A DNA stretch of 64,000 nt from Paraburkholderia sp. (GTDB lineage Bacteria; Pseudomonadota; Gammaproteobacteria; Burkholderiales; Burkholderiaceae). The notes beneath the pieces were generated by a model. The model was not told where the DNA came from, made no database searches, and was given only the letters and a program-made list of their open reading frames with translations. Shown piece by piece: positions 45,779 to 53,977 of the stretch (positions within the stretch are counted from its first letter, which is position 1; every line of letters starts with the position of its first letter). A program made the position numbers and the translations under genes. Where the stretch lies: contig NZ_JAMXLH010000028.1 of the NCBI RefSeq assembly GCF_024281035.1, positions 42,460 through 106,459 on the forward strand, in the 5' to 3' direction.

Positions 45779-46714
45779 TTATCGTTTTGCGCAGGCCTCG
45801 AAGCAGCACTTGAAGAAGCCCACGGCCTCACTGAGCGCGGCTTCGTACGCGACAAGCTGCGCGTGCGAGATGCTCGGATAGCGCACCACCTGGGTGCGCA
45901 CGCCCGCCTCGATCAGGCGGCTCGCGTATTTTTCGGCCTCGATATGCAGTACGTCGTTTTGTGCGGTGACGATCAGCGTCGGCGGCAAACCCGCCAGCCG
46001 CGACGATTCGAGCGGCGCCGCGTACGGATGCATGCGCTGCGCCGCCTCGGGCAGATAGGCGCGATAGCACGCGGCGCATTCGCCTGCGGTAATGTCCGAG
46101 CCGAGCCGCCGTTCGTCGCCGAGGCGCGTGAGGCTCGGATCGAGCATCGGCGCAAAGAGCGCCTGTGCGACGAGCCGCACGTCGCCGCGATCGCGTCCCA
46201 TGAATGCGAGCACATTCGCAATCTGTCCGCCCGCGTCGTGACCGGCTGCCATCACGCGCTTCGGGTTGCCGCCGAACGCGCGGGCGCGCGTGATGATCCA
46301 CTGCGCGGCGCGATGCGCGTCTTCGGGCGCGGCCGGAAACGGAAACCGAGGCGCGAGCGAATAGTCCACCGAAACGACGAGCGCGGGCAGGTGCTTCGCG
46401 AAATAGCGCGACGCTTCGCTGCCGTCGTCGATCGTGCCGCGCACGAAACCGCCGCCGTGAAAATAAAGCAGGATCGGCAGCCCGCTCGCACCGGCAGGCC
46501 GGTAAAGGCGCAAGCCGATTTTTTGTGCGTAGCCGTCGATCTCGACGTCCGTCACCAGCAGGTCGTCCGCCGCGGCCGTTGCCGCACCCGCCACACCCGC
46601 CGAGGCTGCACCGGCAACTGCGGGCGCAGCCGGGCGAGGCACGCCGGACACCGGGTCTTTCTGAAGCGTGTCCTCGGCGCAGGCCGGCGAAGTCGAAGGC
46701 TTGAATGCATCCAT
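45779..46714 (-). CDS. llpE: LlpE-like alpha/beta hydrolase of the efflux operon
   Basis: 311 residues of the HSL-like fold with oxyanion motif HGGG (86-89). The nucleophile elbow reads GHDAGG (158-163): Asp160 takes the place of the expected serine. A late Asp (TAQNDVLHIEAE) and His (SISHAQL) fit the rest of a triad. It heads the operon, as llpE does in Burkholderia ceo/bpeEF loci, where it is a lipase-like protein not needed for efflux. With Asp as nucleophile it could not be an ordinary esterase; it may use other chemistry or only bind ligands. Residues 25-50 are an Ala/Pro-rich low-complexity linker. Confidence 0.85.
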   Translation of the reverse strand: MDAFKPSTSPACAEDTLQKDPVSGVPRPAAPAVAGAASAGVAGAATAAADDLLVTDVEIDGYAQKIGLRLYRPAGASGLPILLYFHGGGFVRGTIDDGSEASRYFAKHLPALVVSVDYSLAPRFPFPAAPEDAHRAAQWIITRARAFGGNPKRVMAAGHDAGGQIANVLAFMGRDRGDVRLVAQALFAPMLDPSLTRLGDERRLGSDITAGECAACYRAYLPEAAQRMHPYAAPLESSRLAGLPPTLIVTAQNDVLHIEAEKYASRLIEAGVRTQVVRYPSISHAQLVAYEAALSEAVGFFKCCFEACAKR

Positions 46715-46790
46715 GTCGAAACGGCGCAGTGCGCGAGATTAGATTCGAATGGAGCGCATTGTGAATTCGGCAGACCTGCAAATAAATACC

Positions 46791-46796
46791 TATAAT
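46791..46796 (+). promoter_or_regulatory. Probable -10 element of the LysR gene
   Basis: A perfect TATAAT in the 163-bp divergent space between llpE and the LysR gene, reading toward the LysR gene. The -35 is weak (TTCGGC, about 19 bp upstream), as usual for activator-dependent promoters. Nearby ATTCGAAT (46743-46750) and GAATTC are small palindromes that could be part of the LysR binding site. Confidence 0.4.
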
Positions 46797-46877
46797 CGGG
46801 CAACACAATTCGGCGCACCCGAACAATCTGTCGCTCCTTTTACGCGCAGGGCAGCCGAATTCTTACGGAGAATGGCA

Positions 46878-47882
46878 ATGGACCGCCTGCAAGCCATGCA
46901 AGTGTTCACGCGTGTCGTCGACACCAACAGCTTTACGCGCGCAGCCGAAACGCTCGACATGCCGCGCGCTTCGGTCACGACGATCATCCAGAATCTCGAA
47001 GCGTTTCTCGGCGTGCGCCTCATGCATCGCACGACGCGCCGCCTGTCGCTCACGCCCGACGGCGCCGCGTATTACGAGCGCTGCGTGCGCATCCTCGCGG
47101 ACGTCGAAGAAACCGAGATGACGTTCCAGGACCGTAACCGCAAGCCGCACGGCAAGCTGCGCATCGACATGCCGGGCTCGATCGGCCGGGCTATCGTGAT
47201 CCCGTCGCTGAGCGAATTTCACTCGCGCTACCCGGATATCGATTTGCAGCTCGGACTCACCGACCGGCCGGTGGATCTCTTGCAGGAAGGCGTCGATTGC
47301 GTCGTGCGCGTCGGCGCGTTGCAGGACTCGTCACTCGTGGCGCGCCGCATCGGCCTATTCGAAGGCGTCTCGTGCGCGTCGCCGGCCTATCTCGAGCGGC
47401 ACGGCACGCCGCAGACGCTCGAAGACCTCGAAAACCACCGCGCCGTGAACTACTTTTCGAACCGCACCGGGCGCGTGATCGACTGGGCTTTCCTCGTCGG
47501 CGGCAAGGAAGTGGAAATCAAGCTCAGCAGCATCGTTTCGGTGAACGACGCCGATGCCTATGTCACCTGCGGCGTCGAAGGCTTCGGCCTGATCCAGCCC
47601 GCCCGCTACCAGGTGCTGCCGTATCTGAAATCGGGCGAACTCGTCGAAGTGCTGCCCGACTTCAAGCCGCTGCCGATGCCGATTTCGGCGGTCTATCCGC
47701 ACAGCCGGCATCTGTCGCCTAAAGTGCGCGTGTTCGTCGACTGGATCGCCGAGGTATTCGACCGCTGCCCGCTCTTGAGCGGACGCGCGTCGCTCGACAA
47801 AACCTGCACGAAGCGCACGCTCGAAGAGCGCGAATCGGGCACGACCTTCGAAACGCCGGTCGTTACGGAGTGGGTCGCATAA
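46878..47882 (+). CDS. ceoR: LysR-family regulator of the efflux operon (CeoR/BpeT type)
   Basis: 334 residues. MDRLQAMQVFTRVVDTNSFT and PRASVTTIIQNLEAFLGVRL form the winged helix typical of the CrgA-like LysR subgroup, followed by a periplasmic-binding-like effector domain. GGAG seven bases before ATG 46878 decides the start. Divergent from the llpE-ceoAB-opcM operon, which it should activate with an effector (salicylate-like aromatics or pump substrates in related systems). Confidence 0.9.
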   Translation: MDRLQAMQVFTRVVDTNSFTRAAETLDMPRASVTTIIQNLEAFLGVRLMHRTTRRLSLTPDGAAYYERCVRILADVEETEMTFQDRNRKPHGKLRIDMPGSIGRAIVIPSLSEFHSRYPDIDLQLGLTDRPVDLLQEGVDCVVRVGALQDSSLVARRIGLFEGVSCASPAYLERHGTPQTLEDLENHRAVNYFSNRTGRVIDWAFLVGGKEVEIKLSSIVSVNDADAYVTCGVEGFGLIQPARYQVLPYLKSGELVEVLPDFKPLPMPISAVYPHSRHLSPKVRVFVDWIAEVFDRCPLLSGRASLDKTCTKRTLEERESGTTFETPVVTEWVA

Positions 47883-48118
47883 TGCACGGCACGCGCGCCG
47901 AACGGGGCTGATACGCGGCGCGCGCAACTGCACAGCGCAATTACAAAGCGGATTATTCCGGAATTTCAACAATTCAATTCACGGCCAGCGCGTTGATCCC
48001 CGGCGCGCGTGCGCCTATAGTCCTCGTGTCGTTACGCGGCGTTCGCGTCCCGCCGATTCATGGCAATGACGTGCCGCCACGGCAGTTATTCCGGATAACG
48101 AATCATCGAGGATTCAAA

Positions 48119-48193
48119 ATGAATTTCGCAGAACCTTCCGAACTCGATCAATGGGACAGGACGACTCCGGTCTGGACGCCGTTCCGGCATTGA
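48119..48193 (+). CDS. Possible 24-residue peptide
   Basis: ATG 48119 with GAGG 10 bases upstream encodes MNFAEPSELDQWDRTTPVWT then PFRH, ending 14 bp before a terminator hairpin. The natural-looking composition, ribosome binding site and terminator make it a candidate small protein. No homologue is known to me; it could instead be part of a short untranslated transcript. Confidence 0.3.
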   Translation: MNFAEPSELDQWDRTTPVWTPFRH

Positions 48194-48206
48194 TCGCAAG
48201 ACGCAA

Positions 48207-48238
48207 AAAGCCCGGCAATCATGCGATTACCGGGCTTT
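48207..48238. terminator. Terminator between convergent transcripts
   Basis: AAAGCCCGG (48207-48215), an inner AATC/GATT stem and CCGGGCTTT (48230-48238) form an extended hairpin. The A5 run on the left gives a good T-run for the minus strand, so it ends the selD-CDF operon; on the plus strand the T-run is short. Confidence 0.8.
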
Positions 48239-48258
48239 AAACTGTCGCTCGGCCATCC

Positions 48259-49164
48259 TCAGCGAACCACGAAATCCGGCTCGAAAAACACCCAGCGCAC
48301 TTGCGGGAATTTCGCCTGAAGGTCCGCTTCGATCACGTTGATCGCGGCAACCATCGCGCGGCTTTCGGCGTAATCGATCATCTCGGCCTGCACGGCCACG
48401 ACGATCTCCTTGCCCCATTGCAGCGTGATCAGATTGATGATGCTGCGGATCTCGCTGCGCGCACGCAAGAACGCCTCTATTTCGCCGCGCATCTCGGGGC
48501 TCGCCGATTCGCCGACGATCATCGACTTCACCTCGCGGGCAATCAGCCCCGCGATCGTCATCAGCAGCAGCCCGACGCCGATCGAGCCTAACGCGTCCCA
48601 TACCGGATTGCCGGTAACGACGGTCAGCAGCACGGCTGCGAACGCCATGGCAAGACCGGCCAGCGCCGCGATGTCCTCTCCGGCCACGACGAGCAGATCC
48701 GATTCGCGCGTCTCGCGGAACCACCGCCACAGCGACTTCGTCGGCGCGCCCGCACGGATCGCCCGCAGCGCGCCGATGAGCGAGAGCGTCTCCAGCACCA
48801 CCGAAATGCCGAGCACCGCGATCGCCACGTAGACATGCTGCAGCGGTTCGCGCGCGATCAGCCGGTGAATGCCCTCGTACACCGAAAATGCGCCGCCCAC
48901 GAAAAACAGCAGCAGCGCCACGAGCAGCGAATAGAAATTGATCGCACGGCCCGAACCCATCGGGTGCAGCGGCGAAGGCGGCTTGCGCGACTGGCGCAGG
49001 CCCAACAGCAGCAACAGTTGATTGCCGCAGTCGGCGCTCGAATGGATCGCCTCGGCAAACATCGCGCCGGAGCCGGTGAGCGCCGACGCCGCGAACTTGA
49101 TGATCGCGATGCCGGCGTTCGCCGCGAGTGCGTAAACAATGGCTTTCGACGACTCCGCGCTCAT
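48259..49164 (-). CDS. CDF-family metal cation transporter
   Basis: 301 residues. MSAESSKAIVYALAANAGIA, then GSGAMFAEAIHSSADCGNQL (first metal-site helix), VVLETLSLIGALRAI and GIGVLLMTIA-type later helices show the cation diffusion facilitator layout. The C-terminal domain (RSIINLITLQWGKEIVVAVQ) is the cytoplasmic dimerisation domain. It exports divalent metals such as Zn or Mn by proton exchange; the ion is not clear. Its ATG overlaps the selD stop (ATGA), so the two are translationally coupled. Confidence 0.87.
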   Translation of the reverse strand: MSAESSKAIVYALAANAGIAIIKFAASALTGSGAMFAEAIHSSADCGNQLLLLLGLRQSRKPPSPLHPMGSGRAINFYSLLVALLLFFVGGAFSVYEGIHRLIAREPLQHVYVAIAVLGISVVLETLSLIGALRAIRAGAPTKSLWRWFRETRESDLLVVAGEDIAALAGLAMAFAAVLLTVVTGNPVWDALGSIGVGLLLMTIAGLIAREVKSMIVGESASPEMRGEIEAFLRARSEIRSIINLITLQWGKEIVVAVQAEMIDYAESRAMVAAINVIEADLQAKFPQVRWVFFEPDFVVR

Positions 49165-50228
49165 GCGACCTCGACGCGCGCCGGGCCCGCGTCCAGTTCG
49201 CCGATGATGCGGGCATCGGCAAAGCCGTCCGCATGCATGATCGCGAGCACGTCGGCGACACAGTCGGGCGCGCAGGCGATCAACAAGCCGCCCGACGTTT
49301 GCGGGTCGGTGAGCAGCGCCTGCGCGACGACCGGCAGGTCGGCGCCAAGCTTCACACCGTCGCCGTACGAGGCCCAGTTGCGGCCCGATGCGCCCGTCAA
49401 CACGCCGTCCGCAGCCAGCGCCTCGACGCCGGGCAGGAACGGCAGGTCGGCATAGCGCACGCGCGCGGTCAACCCCGCGCCGCGCGCGATTTCGAGCGTG
49501 TGGCCGAGCAGGCCGAAGCCGGTCACGTCGGTCATCGCGTGCACGCCGTCGAAGGCGGCGAGCTTCGCGCCCGGCGTGTTGAGCTTCGTGGCGGCGGCGA
49601 TCATCGCCTGGTATCCGGCGGCGTCGAGGCGCTCCTTCTTGAGCGCAGCCGAGAGCACGCCCACGCCGAGCGGCTTGCCGAGCACGAGCACGTCGCCCGC
49701 GCGCGCCGATGCGTTGCGCTTCACGCGGTCCGGATGCACGACGCCGATGGCGGCGAGCCCGTAAATCGGCTCGACCGAGTCGATCGAATGGCCGCCCGCG
49801 ACCGGAATGCCCGCCGCCGCGCAGACATCCTCGCCGCCGCGCAGCACCGCGGCGATCACGTCGTGCGGCAGCACGTTGATCGGCATGCCGACGAGCGCGA
49901 GCGCGAGGAGCGGCTTGCCGCCCATCGCGTAGATGTCCGAAAGCGCGTTCGTGGCGGCGATGCGGCCGAAGTCGTAAGGATCGTCGACGATCGGCATGAA
50001 GAAGTCGGTGGTCGCGACAATCGCCTGTTCGTCGTTGAGCTTGTAGACGGCGGCATCGTCGGCGGTTTCGGTGCCGACCAGCAGATTCGGAAAGGCTGCA
50101 GTAATCGGCGTGCTGCGCGCGAGCAGCGCGGAGAGCACGCCGGGGGCGATCTTGCAGCCGCACCCGCCGCCGTGCGAAAGGCTGGTGAGACGCGGAGCGG
50201 CAGAAGGAGCAACGATTGGATCGGTCAT
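49161..50228 (-). CDS. selD: Selenide, water dikinase (selenophosphate synthase)
   Basis: 355 residues. The catalytic loop GGGCGCKIAPG carries Cys23 (the Cys/Sec position) and Lys26. LVGTETADDAAVYKLND, ATTDFFMPIVDDPYDFGRIA and GGHSIDSVEPIYGLAAIGVV are SelD signatures. It makes selenophosphate from selenide and ATP for selenocysteine tRNA or selenouridine synthesis. It uses Cys rather than Sec, since no in-frame TGA is present. The usual selU (mnmH) or selAB genes are not next to it; instead it overlaps a CDF transporter gene. Confidence 0.95.
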   Translation of the reverse strand: MTDPIVAPSAAPRLTSLSHGGGCGCKIAPGVLSALLARSTPITAAFPNLLVGTETADDAAVYKLNDEQAIVATTDFFMPIVDDPYDFGRIAATNALSDIYAMGGKPLLALALVGMPINVLPHDVIAAVLRGGEDVCAAAGIPVAGGHSIDSVEPIYGLAAIGVVHPDRVKRNASARAGDVLVLGKPLGVGVLSAALKKERLDAAGYQAMIAAATKLNTPGAKLAAFDGVHAMTDVTGFGLLGHTLEIARGAGLTARVRYADLPFLPGVEALAADGVLTGASGRNWASYGDGVKLGADLPVVAQALLTDPQTSGGLLIACAPDCVADVLAIMHADGFADARIIGELDAGPARVEVA

Positions 50229-50971
50229 GATGGGCGCGAGGCGAAATAGTTCGAGCCGATATTATGGCCAGTTCCGGCAGCCCCTGCACGCGTGCCGCGC
50301 GCGCATGCCGTCTACCCATTCAACATGACGCGGGTATGTAGACACCATGTCGGCGCCATGACCGCACCATCGCGGCTCAGTCGATGCGAATTCCATTGCG
50401 CGGATTCGACCGACGTGTCCAGTCAATGCACAACCGCGTCTTCATTCTTCACTTACATGATTTCTTCCACAACGATTGACGCCGCATCCATCGATTAGTC
50501 TTGATATACGTCATCCGGAAGAAAAACGCGATCCCGGCATGTATCGAAACAAGCAGCGGCGCAAGCACGACGCGTTGTCGTAAGCCTGTGAAATGTGCCT
50601 GAAAAACAGTGCTTTTCTGTTATGTAACGATCACAAGCCAGGGTTCATCAGCTTGGCAGGCAACGGCACATGCACTAGTCTTTCTGGAGTCCGCTGTTGG
50701 TCTCGCAAACAACGGAACGCTCGATAAAAAGCTTCCCAAAGTGCAGCACGGCAGTTTCGATCAACGCTCAGTCTTGTCTCGCTGATGCGTCGTCTCGCTG
50801 ATGTCTGCGCCTAAGCCGACGCGTCCACCCTTCATCGCGCCGCAGGACGGCGCGGGGTGGAAATCGTCGGAGACCGGCGTCGCCCGGCTTTCGAATTTTG
50901 CCGTGCGCGTTGGCTTGTTGCCGTAGCACCTCTCGGGGTAGAACCAGCAAGCCCAATCATGGAGAGACACC
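50229..50971. other. Long intergenic region upstream of the FapF-like gene
   Basis: 743 bp with no supported gene. It holds the selD promoter and the long 5' region of the FapF-like gene. A 12-bp direct repeat GTCTCGCTGATG occurs at 50776-50787 and 50792-50803 (period 16). The stretch 50450-50650 is AT-rich relative to its surroundings. A ribosome binding site GGAGAG precedes the GTG at 50972. Confidence 0.5.
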
Positions 50972-52477
50972 GTGAAGCGCGTGCCACTTCGTCGGATTCA
51001 AGCGATCAGTTACGCGACACTCCTGCTCTTTAGCACCGCCGCCGAGGCTCAGTCGCTGGAGAACCAGGCGGCCCAGGACAACATCACCACCCTGCGGCAG
51101 GAGCTCAACACCCGGATCAAGGAACTCGAAGCACTCAAGCACAAGCTCGCCGAAGAGGAGACGAATATCGGCCGGCTGAGCCACGCGCTCGACAGCAAGC
51201 AGCTCGAGCTGCAGCGCGGCACGGGCGGCACGGATATGAACGGCTTGCCGGTCGGAACAACGGCGGGCGCAGCCGCGACCGGCGACGCCGCTGCGGCGGC
51301 GCAGGCCGCGACAACCGACCAGGCAGCCAGCGCGCAGGCCACGACGCCTGCCGCGGCATCCACCACGAACGCTCCGGCCGCCACCGCACAGGCCGCGCCA
51401 ACCGATCAGAACGTGCCCGTGCAAGGCACGTCGCCCGGCGGCGTCACGTCGGCGCCGGTGGAAAACGGGCAAGCGGCAAACGGTCAGAATGCGCCGGTGG
51501 GCCAGGCGCCCGTCGTCGACACGCGACCTCCCGCAGTCGCGCCGATCTTCGAGCAGCCCGGCGTGCTCACGCCAAGACACAAGTTCGTCATCGAACCGTA
51601 TTTCCAGTTCGCCTACTCGTCCGAGAACCAGCTCTCGCTCGTCGGCTACACGATCATCCCGGCGCTCCTGATCGGCCTCATCAACGTGAGCGAGGTGAAA
51701 ACCACCACGCTCACAGGCGGCGTCGCAGTGCGCTACGGGATCACGAACCGGATGGAACTCGAAGTGCGCGTGCCGTACGTCTATCAGACCAACGATACGG
51801 TGGAGCGGCAGATCTTCACCGGCGCGGCGGCCAACAGCGTGATCAGCAGCAACGGCCATGGCATCGGCGACGTCGAAATGACGTTGCGCTATCAGTTCAA
51901 TCAGGGCGGGCCGGAAAAGTTCTACTACGTCGGCTGGCTGCGCTTCAAAAGCGCAACGGGCAAGAGCCCGTTCGACGTCGTCACCGATTGCGTGACGACC
52001 TGCATCTCGAACACGACCGGCACCGGCCTGCCGTTGCAGCAACCGACCGGATCCGGCTTTTACGCGATCCAGCCGGGCCTCACCTGGCTGTTCCCGACCG
52101 ACCCCGTCGTGTTCTTCGGCAACTTCAGCTATCTGCACAGCTTCGGCAAGAATGAAAGCCTGACGCTGCTCAACGGCGCGACCGAGAACCTCGGCAAAGT
52201 TCAGCCGGGCGACATCTGGGGCTTCAACATCGGTATGGGTCTTGCACTGAATGAGAAGGCCTCGGTCAGCATCGGCTATGACCAGAGCATCGTCTTGCCG
52301 ACTTCGCAGGACGGACAGAGGGTGCCTGGATCCGTGCGCGCGATACTCGGCACGCTGCTGATCGGCTATTCGTACCGGCTGTCGCCCTCGACGACGCTCA
52401 ACTTCTCGCTCGGCGCGGGCCTCACGCGCGATACGCCGGACCTCACGGTCACACTGCGCGTGCCGATCTCGTTCTGA
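50972..52477 (+). CDS. FapF-like outer-membrane barrel with N-terminal coiled coil
   Basis: 501 residues from a GTG start. Signal peptide (VKRVPLRRIQAISYATLLLF, cut near AEA), then a coiled coil of about 45 residues (DNITTLRQELNTRIKELEAL and on), then an alanine/threonine/glutamine-rich linker of roughly 110 residues. The last 310 residues are an alternating beta pattern: GVLTPRHKFVIEPYFQFAYS, NRMELEVRVPYVYQTNDTVE, and a terminal Phe (LRVPISF) typical of outer-membrane barrels. This order matches FapF, the pore that exports Fap amyloid subunits in Pseudomonas. It is convergent with the fibre-like genes on the other strand. The FapF identity is by architecture and local sequence, not a database match. 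Confidence 0.75.
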   Translation: MKRVPLRRIQAISYATLLLFSTAAEAQSLENQAAQDNITTLRQELNTRIKELEALKHKLAEEETNIGRLSHALDSKQLELQRGTGGTDMNGLPVGTTAGAAATGDAAAAAQAATTDQAASAQATTPAAASTTNAPAATAQAAPTDQNVPVQGTSPGGVTSAPVENGQAANGQNAPVGQAPVVDTRPPAVAPIFEQPGVLTPRHKFVIEPYFQFAYSSENQLSLVGYTIIPALLIGLINVSEVKTTTLTGGVAVRYGITNRMELEVRVPYVYQTNDTVERQIFTGAAANSVISSNGHGIGDVEMTLRYQFNQGGPEKFYYVGWLRFKSATGKSPFDVVTDCVTTCISNTTGTGLPLQQPTGSGFYAIQPGLTWLFPTDPVVFFGNFSYLHSFGKNESLTLLNGATENLGKVQPGDIWGFNIGMGLALNEKASVSIGYDQSIVLPTSQDGQRVPGSVRAILGTLLIGYSYRLSPSTTLNFSLGAGLTRDTPDLTVTLRVPISF

Positions 52478-52493
52478 GCGGCTGCGCACCTCA

Positions 52494-52527
52494 CGCCCGC
52501 GCCCGTGTCTTGAACCTGGCGCGGGCG
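52494..52527. terminator. Hairpin between convergent genes
   Basis: CGCCCGCGCC (52494-52503) and GGCGCGGGCG (52518-52527), loop of 14, lie between the stop at 52477 and the convergent stop at 52535. There is no T-run, so Rho-assisted termination is likelier. Confidence 0.4.
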
Positions 52528-52534
52528 CACCGCT

Positions 52535-53266
52535 CTAGCGCGGGCGCACCGCGTTGATCAGGGCACTGTTGATCGTCGCGCCCACGTTCTGCGCCTTGAA
52601 CGGACCCAGCGAGTTCACCGACGTATTGATCGTCGTGAGCGCCTGGATCAGCTGGTTGCTGAGCGTGTTCTGGATCACGCCGCCCGTCAATCCCGGCAAT
52701 GCGCCCGGTTGCACCGCGTTGCCGCTGCCGACCTGCACGAGTCCGCTCGTGCTGGCCGACGCGAGCGCCTGCGCCTGCTGCGCCGTCATGGTGGCGATAT
52801 CGGGGATGTTGAAGTTGGTCGTCGACACCATGTTGCCGTTGACGAACGCGACACGCTGGATGCCGAACGACACCTGCAACCCCGAGGGCAGATCGAAGCC
52901 GCCACGCATGTCGTCGAGTTGCCGGGGCGTCAACGCGGACGCCGCGAGCGGCGCCCAGTTGGGATCGCTATACGCGGCATCCGTTTGCGGCGCAGTAATC
53001 GGATCGCCTTGCAGCCGTGAGGCAGGTGCGTTCTGCGCGAGGCCAGGTGGCTCATCCGCGGCGGCCAGCCGATGCGCGGCATCGCTGGAATCCGGCATAA
53101 CCGCTGTAACCGGCGTGTCGGTTTCGGCCAGCGCGTCGCCTGCCGTCATCACGCGCCCCTCGGTCACGGTGGGCGTATCCTGCTCGATCGCCCCCACGCC
53201 GAACGACGTCATCTGGCCGAACAGCACGGCAGCGATACCGGCAAGTCTTAGAGGTTGAGGTTTCAT
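52535..53266 (-). CDS. Secreted protein with internal double-glycine site (fibre accessory candidate)
   Basis: 243 residues; ATG 53266 is preferred over 53272 because GAGG lies six bases upstream. A signal peptide (MKPQPLRLAGIAAVLFGQMT, cut near GVGA) leads to a low-complexity Ala/Pro/Asp region. Then comes ALTPRQLDDMRGG at 111-123, with the double glycine at 122-123 and hydrophobics at -4, -7 and -12, the classic C39-peptidase recognition pattern. The 120-residue core has GLQVSFGIQRVAFVNGNMVS and the amyloid-like stretch VIQNTLSNQLIQALTTIN (197-214). Translated just after the C39 peptidase gene, whose stop lies three bases before the alternative ATG 53272. Probably matured by that peptidase. 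Confidence 0.72.
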   Translation of the reverse strand: MKPQPLRLAGIAAVLFGQMTSFGVGAIEQDTPTVTEGRVMTAGDALAETDTPVTAVMPDSSDAAHRLAAADEPPGLAQNAPASRLQGDPITAPQTDAAYSDPNWAPLAASALTPRQLDDMRGGFDLPSGLQVSFGIQRVAFVNGNMVSTTNFNIPDIATMTAQQAQALASASTSGLVQVGSGNAVQPGALPGLTGGVIQNTLSNQLIQALTTINTSVNSLGPFKAQNVGATINSALINAVRPR

Positions 53267-53274
53267 CGTCATCC

Positions 53275-53973
53275 TCAGAATTCTCCGGGTCCCAGCTTCG
53301 GCACCACGACGCTAAACAGCCCCTCGCGCGGTATCCCGGTGTAAAGCGGCGCATCGGGCGCGACGTGCCAGTCGCGCGCATCGTTGAATCTGGCCTGTGC
53401 GGGCTTGTTATGAATGACGAATACCACACGGTCCAGCCACTTCTGCTCGAAGTCCGCGCGCGACATGGCCCGGGTTCCCGTCGCCGGGTCGCCGATCAGC
53501 ACGCGTCCGGCGCGCACGCCCTTCACGACCACGAAGTGGTGATAGCCATGCTCGACGATCAGGACGATCGCCGGAGTATGGGTCTGCTCCAGCTTGTCGA
53601 GCGGCACTTCGTAGCCATCCGCCTGAAAGCCGCGCGACGCAAGAAAGTTGCGGATATCGAGCAGCGAAAACCCTTCGCGGCGGATCTTTTCCTGATCGCC
53701 GTTCTGGAACATCGTGACGAACGCCTGCTGCTCGGTGACTGGATAGTCGTACTGATAAGTGAGCAGCGTCGCCACCGCCGCCGAGCCGCAGCTGAAGTCG
53801 TACTGCTGTTTGACGGTCCACTTGAAGCGGGCTTCTTTCAGGCTCGTCACGTGCAGGGAGTAGTACCCGCCGGCCGGATCGGTCACGTCGATGGGATCGG
53901 CCCGCGCCGCCGAAGCGGCGAGCGTGCACGCAAGTGCGCATGCGAGTGAAGCAGCCACGGCGAATCGCTTCAT
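53275..53973 (-). CDS. Sec-exported C39-family cysteine peptidase (FapD-like)
   Basis: 232 residues. Signal peptide (MKRFAVAASLACALACTLAA, cut near ARA), then a C39 domain with catalytic Cys62 in QQYDFSCGSAA, His145/146 in GYHHFVVVKG and Asp162 in LIGDPATGT. C39 enzymes cut after double-glycine leaders; most are fused to ABC exporters, but this one is free and periplasmic, like FapD of the Pseudomonas Fap system. Both flanking genes on its strand encode proteins with double-glycine sites. Starts four bases after the upstream gene's stop, so it is in the same operon. Confidence 0.83.
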   Translation of the reverse strand: MKRFAVAASLACALACTLAASAARADPIDVTDPAGGYYSLHVTSLKEARFKWTVKQQYDFSCGSAAVATLLTYQYDYPVTEQQAFVTMFQNGDQEKIRREGFSLLDIRNFLASRGFQADGYEVPLDKLEQTHTPAIVLIVEHGYHHFVVVKGVRAGRVLIGDPATGTRAMSRADFEQKWLDRVVFVIHNKPAQARFNDARDWHVAPDAPLYTGIPREGLFSVVVPKLGPGEF

Positions 53974-53977
53974 GGCT

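Noticed and set aside
48259..50319. 686-codon minus-strand frame joining selD region and CDF gene
   Set aside because: Its first half is an out-of-frame Arg-rich reading of selD; only the part from 49164 is the real CDF protein.
50292..50498. 68-codon plus-strand ORF in the selD/FapF-like intergenic region
   Set aside because: No ribosome binding site, no motif, and composition typical of chance frames.
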